Origin: an uncultured Ruminococcus sp.
GTDB taxonomy: Bacteria; Bacillota; Clostridia; Oscillospirales; CAG-272
Assembly (NCBI GenBank): GCA_902778985.1
Contig: CACYZS010000039.1
Span: forward strand, 1 to 8,285
Reading direction: 5' to 3'
DNA length: 8,285 nucleotides
Position 1 is the first letter of the stretch; every line of letters starts with the position of its first letter. Made by a program: the position numbers and the translations under genes. The notes below the pieces were generated by a model, which was given only the letters and a program-made list of their open reading frames with translations, had not been told where the DNA came from and ran no database searches. Shown piece by piece: positions 1 through 4,974 of the stretch.

Positions 1-144
1 CGTCGCTTCGGTCGTGACGGCGGGCGCGGTCGTCTCGGAGTCGGTTTCGGCGGCTTCCCCGTTCTTCTCGCAGGAGGCGAGGACGAAGACCGAAAACAAC
101 ATACAGAGGATCAGAAGAAGGGACGGCAACCTGCATTTGCGCAT
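1..144 (-). CDS. Lipoprotein, paralogue of the neighbouring CE2-type esterase (3' part outside window)
   Basis: Only the first 48 codons are present; the frame is open at the left edge. The protein begins with MRKCR, a hydrophobic stretch (residues 6-22) and the lipobox LASC, with the lipidated Cys at 25, so it is exported and anchored to the membrane. A Glu/Thr/Ala-rich linker follows (TTAPAVTTEAT). The start region closely resembles that of the gene at 214-1395: both begin MR-x-CRL, share the LLL-x-LCM core and a TTE/PAVTT linker, and share DNA around the start (for example a 13-nt cagaagaagggac stretch in each). The ATG is supported by AAAGGA (154-159), about 9 nt upstream. The gap to the upstream stop codon is 69 nt with no clear terminator, so co-transcription is likely. 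That the missing part is also a CE2-type SGNH esterase is inferred from the paralogy. Confidence 0.8.
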   Translation of the reverse strand, partial: MRKCRLPSLLLILCMLFSVFVLASCEKNGEAAETDSETTAPAVTTEAT

Positions 145-213
145 AACGACAGTTCCTTTCAAAAAGAGTTGCGGGCAGAAAAATGCGGGTTTGGCAAACG
201 GGGCGGCGCGGCG

Positions 214-1395
214 TTAATTCTCCAGAGCGGGCAGCGCGAGCAGATGCTTGGCGCGGATGTAGGCGCTCAGCGCCTCCGAGACCGCGAGGTGCGACGCCTG
301 GTTCGGGTGACCCGACCCGCCCGCGGTGTTGGTCTCTACCGTGATCTTATAGAGCCCCGCGCTCTCCCCGCCGAGTTCGGTGAAAACGGAGTTCAGCCAG
401 TTGTTGACGGCGCTGGTCGGGGAGATCATCATGCCGACGACCCAGAGGATCTTCACGTTCGCGCCGTGCGCGTCGCGGATCTCGGAGATCAGCGTCTTGA
501 GGTCTTGCTTGTACTGCGCCTCCGTGGCGCCCGTGTTATGGTCGTTGGTGTTCAGGTTGACGATCACAAGATCGGCTTTCCGCTCCGGCAGGTAGCGCAA
601 GGTCGTGCTGCGGTAGTAGTTGAAGTACGGGTAATACTTGGTCATCGTATTGGCGGTACCCTTGTGTTTTGAGGTGCTGTGGGAGACGCCGATGCCCGAA
701 ACCGAACAGATGTCGTAGTCGAAGCCCTCGCGGGTGCAGAGGTCGAAGGCGTAGGTGGCAAGTCCGTCGCTGTTCGTAAGTCCGACGCCGCAGGTGATGC
801 TGTCGCCGATGAAGGCGACCATGTATTTTTTGTTCGCGGGCTTCGGAAGGAAGCGCCCGGTCATCCGGATCCCCTTGATCGACACAAGGATCCCGACCGC
901 ATTGTATTCCACCATCGTCCGGCGGCGGATCAGCACGTGATGCGTCCCCTCGGGAAGATCGGACGCGACGCGGAAAGAACCGCTCTCCTCGACGGTCAGG
1001 GTGTAATTCTTCCCGTCCACCTCGGCGATCAGCACGGCGTTGTGGTCGCTGCCGTTCTGATTGTCCTTATCGACCTCGATCGTGAGATTGCCGGAGCCCT
1101 CGTACTCAAACTCGATCCCCGACGCAGACCAGTCGACGACAAACCCGTTCTTATAGAACCGGCTTCTGCCGAGCGGCTTGATATACTGCTTGTTATCCAA
1201 CATGGAATAGTAGGCGTTCGGGACCGGGGCGGGCAGTTCCGTCGTCGCGTCGGTCGTGACGGCGGGCTCGGTCGTGACGGCGGGCTCGGTCGCGGACGCG
1301 GTGGTCTCGGGCTCGTCGGTCACGGAGCACCCGGCAAAAACCGTAAGCACCATACAAAGAACCAGAAGAAGGGACCATAATCTGCAAGCGCGCAT
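214..1395 (-). CDS. Secreted lipoprotein, CE2-type SGNH/GDSL carbohydrate esterase
   Basis: A 393-residue lipoprotein. It has a signal peptide (residues 5-22, FAGC with lipid Cys23), a Thr/Glu/Pro linker (about 26-58), a beta-rich N-terminal domain (about 75-180) and an SGNH hydrolase domain (about 190-385). This two-domain order is that of carbohydrate esterase family 2, whose members remove acetyl groups from plant or microbial glycans. SGNH motifs: block I GDSIT with nucleophile Ser199, SGIG (Gly234), TND (Asn284), and HPN with catalytic His363. The residues before His363 are GSG, so the usual nearby Asp is absent; CE2 enzymes working with a Ser-His dyad are known, so activity is still plausible. 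Start: AGGAG at 1405-1409, 9 nt from the ATG. It has its own promoter (1444-1472) and is first in a pair with the truncated paralogue. The deacetylase role is strongly suggested; the exact glycan is unknown. Confidence 0.88.
   Translation of the reverse strand: MRACRLWSLLLVLCMVLTVFAGCSVTDEPETTASATEPAVTTEPAVTTDATTELPAPVPNAYYSMLDNKQYIKPLGRSRFYKNGFVVDWSASGIEFEYEGSGNLTIEVDKDNQNGSDHNAVLIAEVDGKNYTLTVEESGSFRVASDLPEGTHHVLIRRRTMVEYNAVGILVSIKGIRMTGRFLPKPANKKYMVAFIGDSITCGVGLTNSDGLATYAFDLCTREGFDYDICSVSGIGVSHSTSKHKGTANTMTKYYPYFNYYRSTTLRYLPERKADLVIVNLNTNDHNTGATEAQYKQDLKTLISEIRDAHGANVKILWVVGMMISPTSAVNNWLNSVFTELGGESAGLYKITVETNTAGGSGHPNQASHLAVSEALSAYIRAKHLLALPALEN
1251..1286 (-). repeat. Two perfect 18-bp tandem units in the lipoprotein linker
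   Basis: The unit cggtcgtgacggcgggct (plus strand) occurs at 1251-1268 and 1269-1286, and a third copy starts at 1287 (cggtcg). It encodes a six-residue TEPAVT period in the Thr/Glu/Pro linker between the lipid anchor and the esterase. The first 17 bases recur at 9-25 in the linker of the truncated paralogue. Such in-frame repeats can change linker length by slippage without breaking the gene. Confidence 0.85.
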
Positions 1396-1421
1396 CGTAC
1401 AATACTCCTGTCAAAAAGACT

Positions 1422-1435
1422 GTGACGAAAGTCAC
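1422..1435 (-). other. Small hairpin in the 5' leader of the esterase gene
   Basis: GTGAC (1422-1426) and GTCAC (1431-1435) form a perfect 5-bp stem with a 4-nt loop (UUUC in the mRNA). It begins just after the predicted transcription start and ends about 12 nt before the Shine-Dalgarno sequence. It may stabilise the 5' end of the mRNA; no known riboswitch is recognisable. Confidence 0.4.
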
Positions 1436-1443
1436 TTGCCTTT

Positions 1444-1472
1444 ATTATAGCATAAAGAGGTCGTTTCTGCAA
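1444..1472 (-). promoter_or_regulatory. Sigma-A-type promoter for the CE2 lipoprotein gene
   Basis: On the minus strand the -10 box is a perfect TATAAT (1444-1449) preceded by TGC, an extended -10. After a 17-nt spacer the -35 box is TTGCAG (1467-1472), matching the consensus only in TTG. The predicted start is near 1437, giving a leader of about 42 nt before the ATG at 1395. The weak -35 box with an extended -10 is a typical Gram-positive compromise. Confidence 0.75.
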
Positions 1473-1568
1473 TCCTGTTTTTTCTGATAGGTGAGAAAGA
1501 GAATGTGGGGGTGGAGAGAACGAATGTTTCCAATCGCGGGGGACAAAGTGCAAGAATGAACCGTGTGG

Positions 1569-1586
1569 CGTGCCGCAAGCGGCACG
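1569..1586. repeat. 7-bp hairpin with CAAG loop
   Basis: CGTGCCG (1569-1575), loop CAAG, CGGCACG (1580-1586). It has the same design as the hairpin at 1650-1667 (7-bp GC stem, C-purine-AG loop), with an imperfect relative near 1607-1614 (CCGCAAGCGG core). It directly abuts the tRNA 3'-end fragment at 1586-1603. Confidence 0.6.
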
Positions 1587-1603
1587 GGCAATCGGGGACT
1601 CGA
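1586..1603 (-). repeat. 18-nt partial copy of the tRNA 3' end
   Basis: The plus-strand sequence gggcaatcggggactcga at 1586-1603 is identical to 1826-1843, which encodes the T-loop 3' half, T-stem 3' strand and acceptor 3' strand of the CAU tRNA. Both copies have the same orientation and lie 240 bp apart; the flanks differ (the ACCA end is absent here). It could be an attachment-site duplication left by an element that entered at the tRNA, or a remnant of a decayed second tRNA gene. Confidence 0.75.
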
Positions 1604-1654
1604 CGCGCCGCAAGCGGGAGACGAAATAGTTCCGAGGTTGGGACTCGACGCGCC
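1595..1654. repeat. Direct repeat of 15 bp, 45 bp apart
   Basis: GGGACTCGACGCGCC occurs identically at 1595-1609 and 1640-1654, each time running into a hairpin core with a CAAG or CGAG loop. The first nine bases also match the T-loop/T-stem antisense sequence of the tRNA at 1835-1843. This suggests that the unit, tRNA tail plus hairpin, was copied at least twice. Confidence 0.65.
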
Positions 1655-1667
1655 CGCGAGCGGGCGC
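1650..1667. repeat. 7-bp hairpin with CGAG loop
   Basis: GCGCCCG (1650-1656), loop CGAG (1657-1660), CGGGCGC (1661-1667), a perfect GC-only stem. It is similar in design to the one at 1569-1586. It belongs to the second copy of the 15-bp direct repeat. Confidence 0.6.
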
Positions 1668-1673
1668 TACCCA

Positions 1674-1726
1674 GTTGTCACGCCTGACTATGCAAAAAGG
1701 AAAACCTTGTCGGATGGCGTGACAAC
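1674..1726. repeat. 11-bp perfect inverted repeat enclosing a second small hairpin
   Basis: GTTGTCACGCC (1674-1684) and GGCGTGACAAC (1716-1726) are perfect inverted repeats. The 31-nt interior is less GC-rich and holds AAGG-AAAA-CCTT (1697-1708), so the whole can fold as a stem with an apical hairpin. Short terminal inverted repeats around a tiny AT-richer core resemble a miniature element or a structured RNA; no transposase is present and no target duplication is evident. Confidence 0.6.
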
Positions 1727-1727
1727 A

Positions 1728-1756
1728 GAGTTTCCGCCGCTCCGCGACGGAAACTC
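1728..1756. repeat. 9-bp hairpin with extended stem
   Basis: GAGTTTCCG (1728-1736) pairs perfectly with CGGAAACTC (1748-1756). After one C-A mismatch, CGC (1738-1740) pairs with GCG (1744-1746) around a TCC loop. It lies one base from the inverted repeat at 1674-1726. No T-run follows on either strand, so it is not an obvious intrinsic terminator. Confidence 0.6.
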
Positions 1757-1783
1757 GCTGGATTCGAGGACAACGATTGAACG

Positions 1784-1824
1784 CCAACACCCCCGCCACC
1801 CACAAGGGGCGGCGGGGGTGTTGG
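1784..1824 (-). terminator. 14-bp hairpin starting at the tRNA CCA end; possible terminator
   Basis: CCAACACCCCCGCC (1784-1797) and GGCGGGGGTGTTGG (1811-1824) form a perfect 14-bp stem around a 13-nt loop that can itself add three G-C pairs. On the minus strand the stem begins with the encoded CCA of the tRNA, so the hairpin follows the tRNA without a gap. Its place directly after a tRNA argues for a terminator or processing signal. Against a classical intrinsic terminator, the next bases are CGTTCAATCG with no U-tract. Confidence 0.5.
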
Positions 1825-1898
1825 TGGGCAATCGGGGACTCGAACCCAGGACCAACCGGTTATGAGCCGGTAGCTCTAACCAACTGAGCTAATTGCCC
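1822..1898 (-). tRNA. tRNA with CAU anticodon (elongator Met or Ile2), CCA encoded
   Basis: The cloverleaf reads on the minus strand. Acceptor GGGCAAT pairs perfectly with ATTGCCC. D-stem GCTC/GAGC carries a 9-nt loop. Anticodon stem ACCGG/CCGGT carries loop CTCATAA, with anticodon CAT at 1862-1864. The variable loop has five bases and the T-loop is TTCGAGT. Discriminator A and CCA are encoded (1822-1825). It is not the initiator: G1-C72 is paired and the three G-C pairs typical of initiator anticodon stems are absent. The CTCATAA loop fits lysidine-modified tRNA-Ile2 as well as Met, and sequence alone does not decide. The T-stem (CTGGG with CCCCG) has one U-C mismatch at its second pair. No convincing promoter lies upstream; it may be read from the oxidoreductase transcript. 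Confidence 0.93.
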
Positions 1899-1916
1899 GG
1901 AAAGGGGGAAACGCGG

Positions 1917-1950
1917 CGGCGAGGACGCCGTCCCCTACCCCCTGCGGGGG
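1917..1950. repeat. Two 5-bp mini-hairpins between tRNA and TGAATTG array
   Basis: CGGCG-AGGA-CGCCG (1917-1930) and CCCCC-TGC-GGGGG (1938-1950) are two perfect small hairpins 21 bp apart, close to the period of the adjoining array at 1963-2051, but without the TGAATTG linker. They may be diverged members of the same repeat. Confidence 0.45.
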
Positions 1951-1962
1951 AAGGAGAACGAA

Positions 1963-2051
1963 TGAATTGACGGCTTTGCCGTCGTGAATTGCGCCCTTCG
2001 GTCGCATGAATTGCGGGCACGCCCGCATGAATTGCCGCTGCCGCGGCATTG
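1963..2051. repeat. Tandem array of TGAATTG-linked mini-hairpins (period 21-22 bp)
   Basis: TGAATTG occurs at 1963, 1985, 2007 and 2028, with a degraded unit at about 2049. Between the linkers the bases differ in every unit but keep base pairing: GACGG-CTTTG-CCGTC (1969-1983), GCGCCC-TTC-GGTCGC with one mismatch (1991-2005), GCGGG-CACG-CCCGC (2013-2026), GCCGC-TGCC-GCGGC (2034-2047). Linker fixed, arms variable but self-complementary, is the pattern of selection for, or templated creation of, hairpins. The array lies 15 bases after the oxidoreductase stop codon, so it would sit in that gene's 3' UTR and upstream of the tRNA. It is neither a CRISPR nor a known REP family that I recognise. Confidence 0.8.
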
Positions 2052-2065
2052 GGGCGCGAGCGGCG

Positions 2066-3112
2066 TCAGATGGAAACCGAGATCGCGGAGCCGGAGGCGG
2101 AGGAGTTGAACGCCTCTTCCATGACGCGAAGGACGCGGCGCGCCTCGGGCAGGGTGACGATGGGTTCGGCTTTGCCGTCGATCGCGGCGACCAGATTGCG
2201 GTAGAAGTCGTGGACGTCCGACGAGGGGCGCGTCCAGTCGTATTCGTCAAGGGTGATCGCGTCGCGGGGCGCCATGGTCTTGGTGATGCCCGCCGCGGTC
2301 TGCACCGGAAGGACGTCGGCTTCGTTCCACGCCTTGCAGTACGCGACGTGGGCGTTCTGCCGCCAGTCGGTGATCAGCGCGCTTCCCTTCTTCGCCTGCA
2401 GGTAGAAGCGCGGCAGGGCGAGGAAGTTATAGGTCCCGACCTCGATAAGCGAACGGACGCCGTTTGCAAAGGTCAGAAGGAGTTTGAAGCCGTCGTCGAC
2501 CTCGTCGGTCGTGATATGGGTGGTCTCGCAATAGATCTTTTCGATCTTATCGGGGACGATCTGCAGGATCTGGTCGATCAGGTGCACGCCCCAGTCGAGG
2601 ATCATGCCGCCGCCGTACTGTTTGTGGCAGCGCCAGTCGCTCGGGATCCCGCGCGAGCCGTGGATGCGCGACTCGATGTTGACGGGCGCGCCGATCTTGC
2701 CCGACTCGACGATCTCCTTGATCGCGAGGAAGTCGACGTCCCAACGGCGGTTCTGGTGAACGGTAAAGAGTTTGCCCGATTCGCGCGCCGCTTCCGTCAT
2801 ACGGTCAAACGACGCGACCGAGAGAGCCACCGGCTTCTCGCAGACGACGTTGTGCCCGGATTTGAGCAGGCGAACCACGATGTCCTCGTGGACGTCGTTC
2901 GGCGTCGCGACGACGCAGATCTCGGCGTCCTTATCGGCGCAGATCTCGTCAAGCGAAGCGTAAACCTTGATCCCGCGCGATCTCGCGAGTTGGTTGCGCT
3001 CCTCTTTGATATCGAACACGCCGCGAAGCGTGACGACGTCGCTCTTTTGCGCGTGATCGGCGTGCCAGCCGCCCTGACCTCCGTATCCGATCACGACCAC
3101 GTTCTTTTTCAT
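2066..3112 (-). CDS. Gfo/Idh/MocA-family NAD(P)-dependent oxidoreductase
   Basis: A complete 348-residue protein, normal length for the family, which oxidises or reduces hydroxyls of sugars, inositols and related compounds in the cytoplasm. The N-terminal Rossmann fold has GYGGQG (residues 9-14, G-x-G-x-x-G) and an acidic residue after the second strand (Asp34), which favours NAD over NADP. The family signature Glu-Lys-Pro is at 92-94 (Lys93 near the cofactor). In the C-terminal alpha/beta domain, GGGMILDWGVHLID (167-180) carries the usual Asp173 and His177 of the active site. Start: GGAGG at 3122-3126, 9 nt from the ATG, behind a clear promoter. It is a single-gene unit between the acetylation-type operon and the tRNA. 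The substrate cannot be assigned; many relatives act on glucose- or inositol-type compounds or glycosides. Confidence 0.92.
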   Translation of the reverse strand: MKKNVVVIGYGGQGGWHADHAQKSDVVTLRGVFDIKEERNQLARSRGIKVYASLDEICADKDAEICVVATPNDVHEDIVVRLLKSGHNVVCEKPVALSVASFDRMTEAARESGKLFTVHQNRRWDVDFLAIKEIVESGKIGAPVNIESRIHGSRGIPSDWRCHKQYGGGMILDWGVHLIDQILQIVPDKIEKIYCETTHITTDEVDDGFKLLLTFANGVRSLIEVGTYNFLALPRFYLQAKKGSALITDWRQNAHVAYCKAWNEADVLPVQTAAGITKTMAPRDAITLDEYDWTRPSSDVHDFYRNLVAAIDGKAEPIVTLPEARRVLRVMEEAFNSSASGSAISVSI

Positions 3113-3129
3113 GTACGTAAACCTCCGCT

Positions 3130-3146
3130 GCGCGGCTTTCCCGCGC
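3130..3146 (-). other. Leader hairpin just upstream of the oxidoreductase ribosome site
   Basis: GCGCGG (3130-3135) and CCGCGC (3141-3146) form a perfect 6-bp GC stem with a 5-nt loop (GAAAG in the mRNA), ending 3 nt before the GGAGG Shine-Dalgarno sequence. The leader is about 40 nt. It could tune translation or protect the 5' end; no ligand-binding motif is visible. Confidence 0.4.
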
Positions 3147-3159
3147 GTTCCAAGAGAGT

Positions 3160-3188
3160 ATTATAGCAAACCCTTGCGCGTTTGTCCA
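3160..3188 (-). promoter_or_regulatory. Sigma-A-type promoter for the oxidoreductase gene
   Basis: On the minus strand -35 is TGGACA (3183-3188, five of six consensus bases), the spacer is 17 nt, and -10 is a perfect TATAAT (3160-3165) with the TGC extension. The predicted start is near 3153. The upstream DNA (3189-3270) is strongly AT-rich, with A/T runs that could act as an UP element. This is the best promoter in the window. Confidence 0.82.
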
Positions 3189-3231
3189 GCCCTCTTTATA
3201 AAAAATAATAACATTATCTGCTCTATTTTAC

Positions 3232-3267
3232 TATCATTATTTTGTCGGAATGTATCATTTTTTTGTC
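3232..3267. promoter_or_regulatory. Near-perfect 15-bp direct repeat with 21-bp spacing upstream of the promoter
   Basis: TATCATTATTTTGTC (3232-3246) and TATCATTTTTTTGTC (3253-3267) differ at one base and are offset by 21 bp, two turns of the helix, so a regulator could bind both on the same face. They lie about 45 to 80 bp upstream of the -35 box of the oxidoreductase promoter. A binding-site pair is inferred; low-complexity AT sequence could also produce such a match. Confidence 0.45.
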
Positions 3268-3276
3268 ATGGGAGAA

Positions 3277-3309
3277 ACCGGACGCTTTTTTCATGCAGCG
3301 CGCTCCGGT
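3277..3309 (-). other. Imperfect hairpin at the end of the acetylation-type operon
   Basis: ACCGGA (3277-3282) pairs with TCCGGT (3304-3309), and CGC (3283-3285) with GCG (3300-3302) after a one-base bulge. The stem starts in the stop codon of the SGNH-LRR gene. On the minus strand the loop holds an A-run and no T-run follows, so it could mark the 3' end of the transcript but is not a standard intrinsic terminator. Confidence 0.35.
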
Positions 3310-4961
3310 CAGTTCCCGGCGTCGGCAAAGTCGGCAAAGGTCTTGTCGGTTTCGACGAGGACCTTGGGCTGTCCCTTGACGTTAATCTCGCTCCAACTGT
3401 AGTCGGTATCGTAGCCGAGATCGCGCCCGACGTAGATCCGGAAGTCCGAGCGCGCGCCGCCGAGCATATCTTTGCCCGCAAGGAATCCCTCGACGGGACA
3501 GAACAGGTAGAGTTCGGAAACCGACGAGTCTGCGAAGGCGCGCGCGCCGATCTTTTTCATGCGGTTCGCGTCGCCGATCACGACGGTTTTCAGGCGTGTC
3601 GCGCCGGAAAACGCCCCGGTTTCGATCGACGAGACGGGAAGCGTGATCTCACGCCCGAGTTTTTGGTCGAAAACGGTGATCTCACGCGGAAGAACGACGG
3701 TTTCCTTCTGCAATCCTTCGTCGGTCAGCCCGACGACCGAATAGGTATCGGAATAGGTCAGGCGATAGCGGAGATCGCCCACGTCGTAGATCGCGTCAAG
3801 ATCGCCGAGCGGAAGGTAGAGCCTGGGCATCCAGCCCGATTTCGGGAGCGGGGTTGCGTCGGTGTCGTTCTCCGCCTGATAGAGCAGATTGCCGATCCCC
3901 GCCGTGTGCCGTTCAACGCCCGCCGTGTTCAGGTGAAAGTTGGTGTCGTAGAAGTAGTTCGGAGCGTAGACGAAATCCTCCATGTGTCCGAGGATCCGAC
4001 AATGCAGGTTGCGTTCGAGATAATACTCGAACGCGTCGCAGCGGTCGAGCAACTCTTCGGAGAGCGAGACGCCTGTGATCTCGCCTTTCGTTTCGCCGTA
4101 TTCGATCGAAAGGGCGTCGAGAGACGCCGGCGTCTCTTCCCCGTTCTCGTCGGTCGACAACGCCATGGCGTTGATCGGGCAGAACGCGAAGTAGACCGTC
4201 GCGCCGCGCTTCTTTGCCCGGTCGATAAAGGCGTTCAGGTAATCGAGAAAATCGCCCGAGACGATCGAGCGGTCGGGGATAACCGAGGTCGTAGAGTCAA
4301 AATAGCCGTCCATCACGTTCTCTGCCCTGCCGTCGACTTCGATCTCTTCCCCGTCCACCGTCTCTTTGACGGTATAAACGATATCGCCGTATTCGTTGAA
4401 ATTCCGGCTGTTGTAAACGCCGACGGGATCGGGCGCGCCCTCGCGCAGATAGCGCAGTTTCTCGCCCGTGACCGACCAGAGCGCGCCCCAGAGCGACGCC
4501 AGATCCGACCGCTTGACCGAGCGCAGAAGCGAGGCGTCGTCGTCGAGCGCCTTCAAGGTCGCGGAGCCGCTGAAATAGAGCGAAAGCGTCTGCGGATCGA
4601 GTTCGGGGGCGAGCAGGACGATATCGCCCTCGTGAATTGCGTCCTCGGCAAGATCGAGCATCAGTTTGGTGCCGAGTTCGGCGTAGAGCCCGAAGTTGAT
4701 TACAGGACGGTCGAAGAGTTCCGAGAGCGTTTCGCTGTTATAGCCGAACGCGACCGACGATCCGCCGATCAGGACGATCTTCTCGCCCTCGGCGGAATAG
4801 AGCGCGTCGTATTTTTCGTTGAGTTCACCGTAAAAGGTGTTGGAATAGACGCTGTCCGCCCCGAAATACACGCCGGACGCAATGGCGAAGGGCGAGAACA
4901 GCAGCAGGACCGTCAGAACGATCAAAAGACACGAAACCAACGGTTTCTTCGCGTTTTTCAC
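3309..4961 (-). CDS. Membrane-anchored SGNH-like protein with C-terminal LRR_5 region, putative MBOAT partner
   Basis: A 550-residue protein. A membrane segment at 9-29 (uncleaved anchor or signal) puts the rest outside the cytoplasm. The SGNH-like domain spans about 60-365: GGSS at 66-69 replaces GDS (likely nucleophile Ser68), EGDIVLLAPE (111-120), GATVYFAFCP (253-262), and DTNFHLN (339-345) with the likely catalytic His343. Residues about 400-525 are BspA-like leucine-rich repeats (LPVSSIETGAFSGATRLKTV, 441-460, and IGARAFADSSVSELYL). It follows the MBOAT gene by 13 nt. The start codon is GTG; no ATG precedes the first motif, and a G6 run (4968-4973) 6 nt upstream acts as Shine-Dalgarno. 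By analogy with DltD, AlgJ/AlgX and PatB, it probably passes acyl groups, likely acetyl, to a surface polymer, with the LRR domain binding glycan or protein. The role is inferred from motifs and neighbours. Confidence 0.8.
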   Translation of the reverse strand: MKNAKKPLVSCLLIVLTVLLLFSPFAIASGVYFGADSVYSNTFYGELNEKYDALYSAEGEKIVLIGGSSVAFGYNSETLSELFDRPVINFGLYAELGTKLMLDLAEDAIHEGDIVLLAPELDPQTLSLYFSGSATLKALDDDASLLRSVKRSDLASLWGALWSVTGEKLRYLREGAPDPVGVYNSRNFNEYGDIVYTVKETVDGEEIEVDGRAENVMDGYFDSTTSVIPDRSIVSGDFLDYLNAFIDRAKKRGATVYFAFCPINAMALSTDENGEETPASLDALSIEYGETKGEITGVSLSEELLDRCDAFEYYLERNLHCRILGHMEDFVYAPNYFYDTNFHLNTAGVERHTAGIGNLLYQAENDTDATPLPKSGWMPRLYLPLGDLDAIYDVGDLRYRLTYSDTYSVVGLTDEGLQKETVVLPREITVFDQKLGREITLPVSSIETGAFSGATRLKTVVIGDANRMKKIGARAFADSSVSELYLFCPVEGFLAGKDMLGGARSDFRIYVGRDLGYDTDYSWSEINVKGQPKVLVETDKTFADFADAGN

Positions 4962-4974
4962 GATCCGCCCCCCG

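Larger units (their letters stand above)
1473..1824. other. Non-coding hairpin-rich region downstream of the tRNA
   Basis: About 350 bases with no credible protein gene. Positions 1473-1568 show nothing recognisable. From 1569 onward there is a run of perfect or near-perfect hairpins, a fragment of the tRNA 3' end and a short direct repeat, each listed separately. Open frames crossing it translate tRNA or hairpin sequence and have no supported ribosome site or homology that I can see. Confidence 0.7.

Noticed and set aside
1320..1805. Minus-strand 161-codon frame
   Set aside because: It overlaps the esterase start, its promoter and the hairpin region, and has no domain.
1563..1865. Plus-strand 100-codon frame ending in NRGLEPRTNRL
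   Set aside because: Its end is the antisense translation of the tRNA T-arm, a well-known false protein; the rest crosses hairpins.
1898..1960. Promoter for the tRNA
   Set aside because: The upstream minus-strand sequence is GC-rich with no acceptable -10 box.
1963..2051. CRISPR array
   Set aside because: Repeats of only 7 bp and inserts that are palindromes of about 14 bp do not fit; no cas gene is present.
3277..3309. Strong intrinsic terminator after the acylation-type operon
   Set aside because: The stem has a bulge and a long loop, and no T-run follows on the minus strand; kept only as a hairpin.
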